Positions 29,428 to 36,084 of a stretch of DNA of 36,084 nt are shown here, piece after piece. The stretch spans positions 1 through 36,084 of the forward strand of contig NZ_LR655723.1 of assembly GCF_902168065.1 (NCBI RefSeq). Reading direction: 5' to 3'. Source of the DNA: Mycobacterium tilburgii. Lineage in GTDB: Bacteria > Actinomycetota > Actinomycetes > Mycobacteriales > Mycobacteriaceae. Each line of letters begins with the position of its first letter. Position 1 is the stretch's first letter. The notes under the pieces were generated by a model, which saw nothing but the letters and a program-made list of their open reading frames with translations, ran no database searches and was not told the origin of the DNA. The position numbers and the translations under genes were made by a program.

Positions 29428-29890
29428 ATGGCCGAACTCTAAGGCCCGGCTGCGGGCAGACCTGACCGGGGCGATGAAGGCTCAAGATAAATTGCGGACC
29501 GCGAGACCCTGCGTATGTTGCTGGCCGCGGTGCAGACCGAGGAGGTCTCCGGCAAGGAAGCCAGGGAACTCACCGATGACGAAATCGTCAAAGTGCTGGC
29601 CCGGGAATCCCGCAAGCGTGCGAAGCCGCCGAGATCTACACACAAGAACGGGCGCGGTGAGCTCGGCGCGGCATGCCGAAGCGCGGATCATCGACGAGTA
29701 CCTGCCCACTCCGCTTACCGAGGCCGAGTTAGTCGATGCGGCTGACACGGCCATCGCCCAAGTTGCTGAGGCGATCGTTGAGCGTTCGGGCATGAAACAG
29801 ATGGGGCAGGTCATGAAGGCCGCTACCGCGATCGCGGCCGGAAAGGCAGACGGCGCCCGGCTTTCCGCCGCGGTCAAAGAGCGGCTGTAG
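29428..29890 (+). pseudogene. Frameshifted GatB/YqeY-domain protein (Rv3688c type)
   Basis: ATG 29428 reads MAEL and then meets a stop because of one extra base. In the next frame KARLRADLTGAMKAQDKLRTA follows. A shift near 29512 leads to MLLAAVQTEEVSGKEARELT and DDEIVKVLARESRKRA. More shifts near 29625-29670 lead to EARIIDEYLPTPLTEAELVD and MKQMGQVMKAATAIAAGKAD, ending at 29890. YqeY proteins resemble the tRNA-binding tail of the GatB amidotransferase subunit and their role is unclear. Three or four frameshifts make it a pseudogene. Confidence 0.88.
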
Positions 29891-29940
29891 CATGTGATGC
29901 CGTCCGTTTGTTCCGGGCCTGCCGGGGTATCCGGTTGATT

Positions 29941-30927
29941 ATGACCAGGTTCGGCTACACCTTGATGTCCGAGCAGAGCGGGCCCAAAGACCTTGTGCGA
30001 TACGCAGTTTCGGCCGAGAAGCGCGGGTTCGATTTCGAGGTCTGCAGCGACCATTTCTCGCCCTGGCTGACATCGCAGGGCCATGCGCCCAACGCCTGGG
30101 CGGTCCTGGGCGCGGTGGCACACGCGACCGAGCGGGTGGGCCTCTACACCTATGTCACCTGCCCGACGATGCGCTACCACCCGGCGATCGTCGCGCAACA
30201 GGCCGCTACCGTTCAGATCCTGGCCGACGGGCGATTCACGCTCGGGTTGGGCAGCGGTGAGAACCTCAACGAACATGTCGTCGGCAAGGGGTGGCCGACC
30301 ATCGAGCAGCGCCACGACATGCTGCGCGAGGCCATCAAAATCATACGCGAGTTGTTCGGAGGCCGCTTGGTCGACTGGCGCGGCGAGTACTTTCAGGTCA
30401 ATTCCGCCCGCCTATGGGACCTGCCCGACGTCCCGGTCGGTCTCGGTGTGGCGATGAGCGGTGCCAAGAGTGTCGAGAAACTCAGCAAGCTTGCCGACCA
30501 CTTGATCGCCGTCACGCCCGACAAGGACCTGGTGGACGCCTGGCATGCGGCGCGTCAGGCCGCCAACGGCGCTGAAGGCGGACGGGTGATCGGGCAGGTA
30601 CCGGTGTGCTGGGACCCCGACCGCGACGCCGCGATCGAACGCGCGCACGAGCAGTTCTGCTGGTGTTTCGGCGGGTGGGCGGTCAATGCAGACCTGCCGA
30701 CGCCCGCCGGATTCGCCGGCGCCACCCAGTTCGTGCGCCCCGAGGACGTCGCCCACGGCATCGCCTGCGGGCCCGACCTCGACGCCATCGTGGACGCCGT
30801 GCGGCCGTACTGGGAAGCCGGTTTCACCGATATCGCGCTGATTCAGATCGGTGGGGCCGCGCAGGAGCAATTTCTCAAGGAAGCAGCAGAACCCCTGCTC
30901 AGTGTGCTGCGGGCGGCATCGCCGTAG
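29941..30927 (+). CDS. F420-dependent luciferase-like oxidoreductase
   Basis: 328 residues from ATG 29941 (MTRFGYTLMSEQSGPKDLVR); an open frame to 29908 adds no family sequence. It is of the LLM-class flavin/F420-dependent type, closest in pattern to the group related to F420-dependent glucose-6-phosphate dehydrogenase (GFDFEVCSDHFSPWL, HAPNAWAVLGAVAHAT, RYHPAIVAQQAATVQILADG, FTLGLGSGENLNEHVVG, WPTIEQRHDMLREAIKIIRE, WRGEYF). The DHFSPW segment contributes to the F420 pocket in relatives. The substrate cannot be predicted. The gene is intact between two broken genes. Confidence 0.88.
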   Translation: MTRFGYTLMSEQSGPKDLVRYAVSAEKRGFDFEVCSDHFSPWLTSQGHAPNAWAVLGAVAHATERVGLYTYVTCPTMRYHPAIVAQQAATVQILADGRFTLGLGSGENLNEHVVGKGWPTIEQRHDMLREAIKIIRELFGGRLVDWRGEYFQVNSARLWDLPDVPVGLGVAMSGAKSVEKLSKLADHLIAVTPDKDLVDAWHAARQAANGAEGGRVIGQVPVCWDPDRDAAIERAHEQFCWCFGGWAVNADLPTPAGFAGATQFVRPEDVAHGIACGPDLDAIVDAVRPYWEAGFTDIALIQIGGAAQEQFLKEAAEPLLSVLRAASP

Positions 30928-30999
30928 CCGTGGGGGAGCCTCGGCACGGCCAACGGGAGCCCTTAGGGCGCCCGCGGCGCCGGCTAACGGTGAAGGAGA

Positions 31000-31539
31000 A
31001 TGGCAAACCAATTGCAAGACAAGACGATCGCCTTCCCGGCCGCCGACGGGGTGGAAAAGTTGAGCTCGAACAACCCCGTGCGGCGCTGGAACAGGCCGGT
31101 GCCCGAACCGAACTGCTGTCGCTGAAGACCGGTGAAATCCAGGCGCGCGAACACGATCTCGAACCCGCCGGCCAGTTTCTGGTCGATCGCGCGGTGTCGG
31201 AAGCCTCGGTAGACGCATTCGACGGCCTCGTGCTGCCCGGGGGCACGGTGGATCCCGACAAGCTCCGCAAGGACGACACAGCCGTCGCCTTCGTCCGATC
31301 GGGGAAGCCGGTCGCGGCGATCTGTCACGGACCGTGGACGCTGGTGGAGGCCGACGTGGTGAAGGGGCGAACGCTGACCTCCTACCCGAGCATCCGCGCC
31401 GACCTTCGCAATGCGGGCGCGGACGTCGTCGACAAGGAAGTCGTCGTGGACGGCAATCATCACCAGCCGCTCCCCGTCTGATTTGCCGGCATTTTGCTCG
31501 GCCATTATCGAGCAGTTGGCGCACGTGACAACGGGATAG
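31000..31539 (+). pseudogene. Frameshifted DJ-1/PfpI-family protein
   Basis: ATG 31000 starts MANQLQDKTIAF and AADGVEK. The frame then shifts near 31050 to KVELEQPRAALEQAGARTEL, SLKTGEIQAREHDLEPAG, FDGLVLPGGTVDPDKLR, AFVRSGKPVAAICHGPWTL and TLTSYPSIRADLRNAGADVV. The catalytic Cys lies in AICHGPW. At about 31454 it shifts again to ITSRSPSDLPAFCSAIIEQL, ending at 31539. About four residues seem missing before SGKPVAAI. Members are amidase- or glyoxalase-like stress proteins. AAGGAG lies only one base before the ATG, which is unusually close. Confidence 0.85.
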
Positions 31540-31637
31540 GCCTGGCCAGCGGGTTGACGGTTTCAACCCTTTCTCAGTGGGCATTAATCACACAACATGC
31601 CGTGATAACCGCGGCGACCAGTGCGAAAGGCCCACAA

Positions 31638-32330
31638 TTGACAAGCACGTACCCCATTGTGTCCGAGGTGTCGGTTGCCCCCGCGGTGTATAAGCCACAA
31701 GACGACTCCCGATTGCTGGTCCGCGCAATGCAATACAGCGGATTGATTCCTGGCCGACGAGTATTGGATCTGTGTACCGGCAGCGGATTCGTGGCTATCG
31801 CGGCGGCCGAAATGGGCTGCGCGGGTGTCACCGCGTTCGATATCTGCCCGCACGCCGTGCATTCCACCCGCGGCAACGCGACGGTCGCGGGCGTCGACAT
31901 CGACGTCCGGGAAGGGTCGTGGATCGCCGCGCTGCGGTGCGAGCCGTTCGAGGTGGTAGTGTTGAATCCGCCTTACGTGCCAACTCCCCCTGAGGAGGAC
32001 ATCGACACCGTCAAGCCCGGTGTCGGTCCCTCGTGGGCGTGGAATGCCGGTACCGACGGGCGGCGGGTGCTGAACCCGCTGTGTGAGACGGCGACGAATC
32101 TGCTATGCCGCGGTGGTTCGCTGTTGCTTGTACAGTCGGCACTGGCCGGTGCGCACCGGTCGCTGGACTGCCTGCGGTCGACCGGGTTGGAGGCCGACAT
32201 CGTTGCCTGCGAGCGGATCCCGTTCGGGCCGGTGTTGTCGGCACGGGCGGCCTGGCTCGAGCAGGTCGGTCTCGTGCCGCGAGGCTGCCGGGAAGAGGAG
32301 TTGATCGTGATCCGGGCGGACAAGCCGTGA
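31638..32330 (+). CDS. HemK2/PrmC-like SAM-dependent methyltransferase
   Basis: 230 residues from a TTG at 31638, preceded by AAAGG at 7-base spacing. An open frame runs back to 31494 but its first about 48 residues have no family resemblance, so the shorter start is preferred. Class I methyltransferase motif I is VLDLCTGSG (residues 42-50), motif II begins at VTAFDICPHAV, and NPPY is at 110-113. This is the signature of glutamine or adenine N-methyltransferases such as PrmC and HemK2. PrmC itself is normally beside prfA, so this paralogue probably has another target. Its stop overlaps the start of the CDGSH gene by 4 bases, suggesting a joint function. Confidence 0.85.
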   Translation: MTSTYPIVSEVSVAPAVYKPQDDSRLLVRAMQYSGLIPGRRVLDLCTGSGFVAIAAAEMGCAGVTAFDICPHAVHSTRGNATVAGVDIDVREGSWIAALRCEPFEVVVLNPPYVPTPPEEDIDTVKPGVGPSWAWNAGTDGRRVLNPLCETATNLLCRGGSLLLVQSALAGAHRSLDCLRSTGLEADIVACERIPFGPVLSARAAWLEQVGLVPRGCREEELIVIRADKP

Positions 32331-32536
32331 GCGGAACCAGGGTGCGGATAGTGCCCAAGGGCCCGATCCTGGTGTCGGGGCCGGTACGTGTCGAGATCGA
32401 CGGCGGCGGCGTGGTTGAGTCCGACCGATTCATGGTCGCCATCTGCACCTGTAGCCGCAGCAAGGGATACCCGTTGTGCGACACCAGCCACCGGCGGTGC
32501 CGGCACGTCGAAAGCGTTGCCGCGAAACCTAACTGA
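32327..32536 (+). CDS. CDGSH-type 2Fe-2S protein
   Basis: 69 residues from GTG 32327, overlapping the methyltransferase stop as GTGA. The cluster-binding motif is complete: Cys40, Cys42, Cys51 and His55 (CTCSRSKGYPLCDTSH), the 3-Cys-1-His ligation of mitoNEET-like proteins. The N-terminal half is a short beta region (VRIVPKGPILVSGPVRVEID). Such proteins carry single electrons or transfer clusters and are redox- and pH-sensitive. The 3' end overlaps the convergent iron-enzyme gene by 8 bases. Confidence 0.92.
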   Translation: MSGTRVRIVPKGPILVSGPVRVEIDGGGVVESDRFMVAICTCSRSKGYPLCDTSHRRCRHVESVAAKPN

Positions 32537-33548
32537 GCGGCTGCCGCAGCGAGCTGGCGCCCTGCGTCCAGGACGCCATGATGCGCTCCGCCAGCCGGTC
32601 TTCGACCGCCGCGAACGCACGCATGCCGAATACGATGTCGCGGTCCAGCTTCGGCTCGCGCGTCACCAGGTCGGCGACCACGTCATGCCGCATGACCTGT
32701 TCGTGAACGGCGTCGGCCTCGACGTGTTCTCGGTAGAAGATGACGCACGCTGCTGGCGCGCCCATCCGCTCGAGCGCCTGGACCATGCGCCGCGAACCGG
32801 GCGATGACGTGATCTCGGTGGCGGCGAAGTGCCCGATGGCCGCGCCGCGCAGCCAGCGGTGCAGACCGAACAGCGACATCAGGTTGACCGCCGCGAGCGC
32901 TTCGGCTGGAACGAAGTCTAGGTAACTCAGATAGGTCGGGTCTAGATCGGCGGCGCTCAGCAGGTTCGCGAATAGCTGCTGATGCACCCGGGCGCCCTGC
33001 CCGGCACCGTACTCGTCGAACTCGACCGCCACGAACGCTGCCTTGGCGCCGCCGGTCAGCCGCGGAATGGCCCACGCGTGCGGGTCGCCCTCTTTGAGGT
33101 GGTACAGCGACCGCTGCACGAAGTATTCGCGCATCTGCTGCCAGGTCCCGGTGTCGCGCAGGTGATACGACGGGCCGGTCCCCTCGGCGGGTTCGATCGA
33201 GAGCGAGTCCATCTCCGCCGCCGAGGTGCGGTCCGGGTCGATGGGGCCGACGTCACGGCGTACCCCCGCCAGGAAGGCGCGTTCGAGTTCGGCTCGCAGC
33301 TGCAACAGGTCCGGGTTCCACTCCCAGGTGGGGTCCACCCCGACGAAACCCCGATAGTGTAGCTCGTAGCACATGCACAGGGCCAGCTGCAGGTCCAGGC
33401 CGTACGGGTCCGAGTCACGCACCGACGCGCTCACCCGCGCGAGATGGTCACCGGAGGGTGGGCCGGTCAACGCGCGGTGCACGGCCGTTGACAACGGACC
33501 GTGTGCTGCAGGAAGGGCGGGTTCGAGCACGATCGACGTGCGGGTCAC
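32529..33548 (-). CDS. Haem-oxygenase-like iron-containing redox enzyme
   Basis: 339 residues from GTG 33548, chosen because TACCTT lies 7 bases upstream and family similarity begins there; the open frame extends to 33644. All-helical protein of the Haem_oxygenas_2 / HDO type, with candidate metal ligands in VEFDEYGAGQGARVHQQLF (about residues 175-193), HFAATEITSSPGSRRM (Glu245) and FYREHVEADAVHE (His275, Asp279, His282). HDO enzymes use a labile diiron centre and oxygen for oxidative cleavages in small-molecule synthesis. The substrate here is unknown. The gene is convergent with, and overlaps by 8 bases, the CDGSH gene, which could supply electrons (inference). Confidence 0.85.
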   Translation of the reverse strand: MTRTSIVLEPALPAAHGPLSTAVHRALTGPPSGDHLARVSASVRDSDPYGLDLQLALCMCYELHYRGFVGVDPTWEWNPDLLQLRAELERAFLAGVRRDVGPIDPDRTSAAEMDSLSIEPAEGTGPSYHLRDTGTWQQMREYFVQRSLYHLKEGDPHAWAIPRLTGGAKAAFVAVEFDEYGAGQGARVHQQLFANLLSAADLDPTYLSYLDFVPAEALAAVNLMSLFGLHRWLRGAAIGHFAATEITSSPGSRRMVQALERMGAPAACVIFYREHVEADAVHEQVMRHDVVADLVTREPKLDRDIVFGMRAFAAVEDRLAERIMASWTQGASSLRQPLS

Positions 33549-33555
33549 GTTGCTA

Positions 33556-33561
33556 AAGGTA
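33556..33561 (-). promoter_or_regulatory. Candidate -10 element for the iron-enzyme gene
   Basis: Minus-strand TACCTT, the same hexamer as before the amidase gene, lies 7 bases before the GTG start at 33548. A leaderless transcript is likely. Confidence 0.45.
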
Positions 33562-33640
33562 CCACGATCGGCATCCCCGCAGACGGTTGCCCGCGTGCCG
33601 GTCAAGCTGTGTCGGCGCGCCGGGCCGGCCACCGGACCAG

Positions 33641-35181
33641 TCATCGACTGCGTCGGGCGACGTCAGTACCTGGAAGGTGATGTCGACCGTTGGCCGCCGG
33701 TGGCCTCCAGGAGCCGCGATCGCTGACGCGCGCTCGGATCTCACCGTCGACGGTTTCGACCTCCACCAGCGTGGTGCCCACCCCGTGGCCGCGGTAGGCA
33801 TGTTCGACGCAGTTGGTGCATGCCTCGTTGACAACCAGCACGATGTCGTCGATCAACTCACGGGGAATATCGGCTCCCCGCAGCCAGTCGGCCAGCCTAT
33901 GCCGGATGACGGCCAACTCGTTTGCGATGGCATGGGTTTCGATACGCAAGGCTGCCTGCTGGTGGCGGTAGATCACCATCGCCACATCGTCGTCATACCC
34001 GGACGGCGGCGCGAGCCGGCGAAGCACTGCATCCGCGACCGCGTCCAGCGGCAGGGTCCTGGTCTCCACCAAAACTTTAGCGGCACGGGCGACTCCGTCG
34101 TCGATGGACTCGTGCTTGCGTTCGACCAGCCCATCGGTGAACACGAGCAGCGTCGAACCCGAGGTCAGCCGGCACGAGATCTGCGGGCGCGCCTCGTCGC
34201 GGCGCACCGCAAGCAGAACCGATCGGGCGTCGCTGAGCAGCGTGGTGCCCGACGGGCCGGCGAGTACTGCGGGCATGTGGCCGGCGTTGCTGTACTCCAT
34301 GACCCCGGTGGCGGTGTCGAGGATCGCCAGAACACGGTGGTGCAGTACGCATTTGGAATCAGTGAGGCAGCCAGATCGAGCTGCTCGAGCAGCAATGCGG
34401 GCTGGGCGCCGTTGATAAGCAGGGCCAGCGCCGAGCTGCGTAAATGACCCATGATCGCGGCAGCCGGCAGACCCCGGCCCACACAGTCGCCGACGACGAT
34501 GCCGATGCGGTGCTCGCCGATGGGCAGCACGTCATACCAGTCCTCCAACGGCGGGGCCGCCGGTTCGTAACGCATCGCGAAGCCCGGCGGCGGTTGCATG
34601 GCCGGACATGCTGCATAATCAAACTGAGGTGACCGATCAGCACCGTGACCAACAGTTGATCCTTCGCGCGACCCAGCGCGGCGCACCCAGCTCCAACCAC
34701 AGCGCGAGGTCGCCCGCGCTGGACAGCACCGCGACCAATCTCTGCGCCTTGCCGGGCTTGTTCGGTTGCTCGACGGTCTTTGCGGTCAGCGGAGTTGCTG
34801 GTGCGACTCCTGAAAGGTGTTGCGTAGCCACGGATCCAGGCCACGCCACGTCGTTTCGGCGGGCTCCCCCGTCACCTGGACGCTGGGCTCGCCGTCACCG
34901 GCGGGCCAGGTCACCGCGATGACGCGCTGGACGCCGATGGCGCTGCGGGGCCAGGGTCTGCAACAGAAACTCCAGCGCGATGGGTGCCTCGATGTGAATG
35001 TTCTGGGCGACCTCGAGGATCAGCCGGACGTGGTGCTCGATGATGTCGAGCATGCTGATCCGTTCCTGCAGTGCCCGGCGTCCCAGCTCGTGGCCGACGG
35101 CGAGGTGTCCTCGTCGCGTGCGGCCAGGTAGGCGCGCAGCACGGCGTTGTATTGGACGTGGAACTCGTCGGTGGCGGTCAT
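33641..35181 (-). pseudogene. Decayed RsbU-like phosphatase (RsbU_N, SpoIIE PP2C, HATPase)
   Basis: From ATG 35181 the reading is MTATDEFHVQYNAVLRAYLA, then in another frame ELGRRALQERISMLDIIEHH and APIALEFLLQTLAP, which is an RsbU N-terminal-type helical domain. After a degenerate linker (34630-34900) comes the SpoIIE phosphatase: PPPGFAMRYEPAAPPLEDWY (three residues around the usual VGG lost before the metal-binding Asp), IGIVVGDCVGRGLPAAAIMG. One frameshift near 34330 leads to MEYSNAGHMPAVLAG and LLVFTDGLVERKHESIDDGV. A histidine-kinase-like ATPase follows (IDDIVLVVNEACTNCVEHAY) and is cut short near 33700. It would have regulated a sigma factor by partner switching. Confidence 0.85.
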
Positions 35182-35412
35182 GCCGAGGCCCCCGGAGCCG
35201 CGCGGCGAGCACCATGGCGTCGTCGGTTTCCTTGGCGTGTGTTTGCCCAGAATGTGGTCGGTAATCACGGTCGCCGGCAGCGAAGTCGATCTGTTCCAGG
35301 TGGTCCTCGGCGATGCCGTCGCTGGCGATCACGATCAAATCGCCGTGCCGTATCGAAATCGTTTGTTCGGGACGGATTTCAGGAAATGCGCCTCGTCACA
35401 CTCCGCGTCTCA
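35182..35412 (-). pseudogene. C-terminal fragment of a second SpoIIE/RsbX-type phosphatase
   Basis: GAFPEIRPEQTISIRHGDLI and VIASDGIAEDHLEQIDFAAG, then after a frameshift ITDHILGKHT and in yet another frame KETDDAMVLAARLRG, correspond to the end of a small PP2C-type phosphatase. The metal-binding Asp is in SDGIAE and the last one in TDDAMV. It ends where the RsbU-like pseudogene begins. Its upstream domain is missing. RsbX-like phosphatases are usual neighbours of RsbU-type genes, so this was one partner-switching locus. Confidence 0.65.
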
Positions 35413-35571
35413 TAGGCGGGCCACGTCTCCCGGCGGACCTCGGTCGTCGTGGAAAACCGGTTGTCCAGCGCGGCGACGTCCCGCTGGGCCTCCCAGGGAT
35501 AGCTCCAGGTCCAGTAGATGCTGATGCGGCGGCGGCCCGGCGTGTGTTCGCGCGGCAGATGTGCCTGGTTG
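35413..35571 (-). other. Unassigned protein-like remnant
   Basis: On the minus strand one frame reads HLPREHTPGRRRISIYWTWS and YPWEAQRDVAALDNRFSTTT, rich in Trp and Tyr like real coding sequence. It has no start, and I do not recognise the family. It may be the N-terminal part of a third broken gene between the phosphatase and peroxidase remnants. Confidence 0.35.
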
Positions 35572-36084
35572 TTAGGTGCGCGTGGGTGTGTTCATGGTGT
35601 CCCCACTAGCCAGGTATCGAAGGCCGTTGAGGCTCGAGAGAAAGAAATACACACCGCCGGTGAGTGTGGTTAAGGCCGGCAGGCCCTTGAGGGTTTTACA
35701 AATGGGACGCTTGGTAATCTTGAATTCCATTGTGCCGTTTTGAGTTCCACAGATGGGTTCGTGCTCGTTGCGCAGCTCGTGGAAGTTGCGGTCGTTGATC
35801 CACACGTTCTATGCTAACTCGAATTAGCGTACCAGGCTGGCGCAGATGATGAATGCCGCGATGCCCCGGTCGGCGCCGTCGTCGTCGACGCCCTCGGGAA
35901 GTGCCGCGCCGTAGGTCACCCCGGCACCGGATCATCCGGCGCCGGTTCATGTTGACCGCCGATGGCCGAGCGCACCGCGCCCCCTGGCGGATCTGCTCGA
36001 ACAACGCTGGTGGAGTGTGTTCGTCAAGCGTAAACTTGGTAAGAACGGCAAGGTTGGTCCACCGGTCCATGACGATCGGGTAGG
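35572..36084 (-). pseudogene. Decayed DyP-type-peroxidase-like protein, C-terminal part
   Basis: Segments in different frames resemble the C-terminal half of a dye-decolourising peroxidase: MIR...VTYGAALPEGVDDDGADRGI, AAFIICASLVR then an in-frame stop where QFEF is expected, NVWINDRNFHELRNEHEPIC, GTQNGTMEFKI, and LKGLPALTTLTGGVYFFLSS ending at 35572. RGxxF-type and RQFEF-like order plus GGxYFFLP are typical of DyP ends. Two stops (near 35820-35830) and at least one frameshift break it. The piece near 36000-36070 (NLAVLTKFTLDEHTPPALFE) I cannot place. It continues beyond the window edge. Its base composition is less GC-rich than its neighbours. Confidence 0.5.

Noticed and set aside
31494..31637. 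Longer N-terminus of the HemK2-like methyltransferase
   Set aside because: The extra 48 residues overlap the end of the DJ-1/PfpI remnant and have no methyltransferase similarity. TTG 31638 has a better ribosome-binding site.

Overview
ORGANISM. The window is from a high-GC mycobacterium. Gene content and order follow, in inverted orientation, the M. tuberculosis segment from about Rv3717 down to Rv3688c: amidase, YbaB/EbfC, recR, gatD, murT, dnaQ-like, leuA, ask, asd, Rv3707c, Rv3706c, Rv3705A, Rv3705c, egt genes, Rv3698-like, glpK, Rv3695 to Rv3688c. These matches are from memory of the families, not from a search. Additions relative to M. tuberculosis are an NRPS remnant, a GMC oxidoreductase remnant, a monofunctional catalase, a VOC gene, a PadR gene, and a right-hand accessory end. 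The species cannot be named from the sequence. The many pseudogenes in a genome that is still GC-rich suggest a slow-growing, host-adapted lineage in an early phase of gene loss (inference). LAYOUT. 1-2.1 kb: a decayed non-ribosomal peptide synthetase. 2.1-6.2 kb: intact cell-wall and DNA-repair genes (amidase, ebfC, recR, gatD/murT). 6.2-7.5 kb: the 5' end of a dnaQ-like gene joined by a deletion to a broken GMC oxidoreductase. 7.5-13.1 kb: intact leuA, ask, asd and a GH183/DUF4185 secreted protein. 13.2-16.5 kb: a histidine-rich membrane protein, its broken paralogue, an intact clade-type catalase and a secreted Rv3705c-type protein. 16.5-19.2 kb: a scar of the ergothioneine (egt) cluster, where the middle of egtA is joined to the end of egtE and egtB, egtC and egtD are gone; then a frameshifted VOC gene and a multiply frameshifted Rv3698-type glutamate-cysteine-ligase-like gene. 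19.3-20.9 kb: intact glpK with a candidate operator and a perfect terminator hairpin. 20.9-21.7 kb: broken PadR regulator. 22-29.3 kb: an intact RDD / SpoIIM / DUF58 / MoxR / DUF4350 / DUF4129 / multi-pass membrane-protein module. 29.4-31.5 kb: broken YqeY gene, intact F420-dependent oxidoreductase, broken DJ-1/PfpI gene. 31.6-33.5 kb: intact methyltransferase, CDGSH Fe-S protein and haem-oxygenase-like iron enzyme. 33.6-36.1 kb: decayed SpoIIE/RsbU-type phosphatases and a decayed DyP-like peroxidase. FUNCTIONAL PICTURE. Core biosynthesis (aspartate-family and leucine synthesis, lipid II amidation, recombination, glycerol use) is intact. Secondary metabolism, the ergothioneine redox buffer, stress partner-switching and several oxidoreductases are broken. 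Intact and broken genes alternate at gene boundaries, and several breaks are large deletions with recognisable ends, so real decay is a better explanation than poor sequence quality, although individual one-base shifts could still be errors. The least understood intact units are the MoxR/DUF58 membrane module and the methyltransferase-CDGSH-iron-enzyme trio. No tRNA, rRNA, insertion sequence or CRISPR array was seen.
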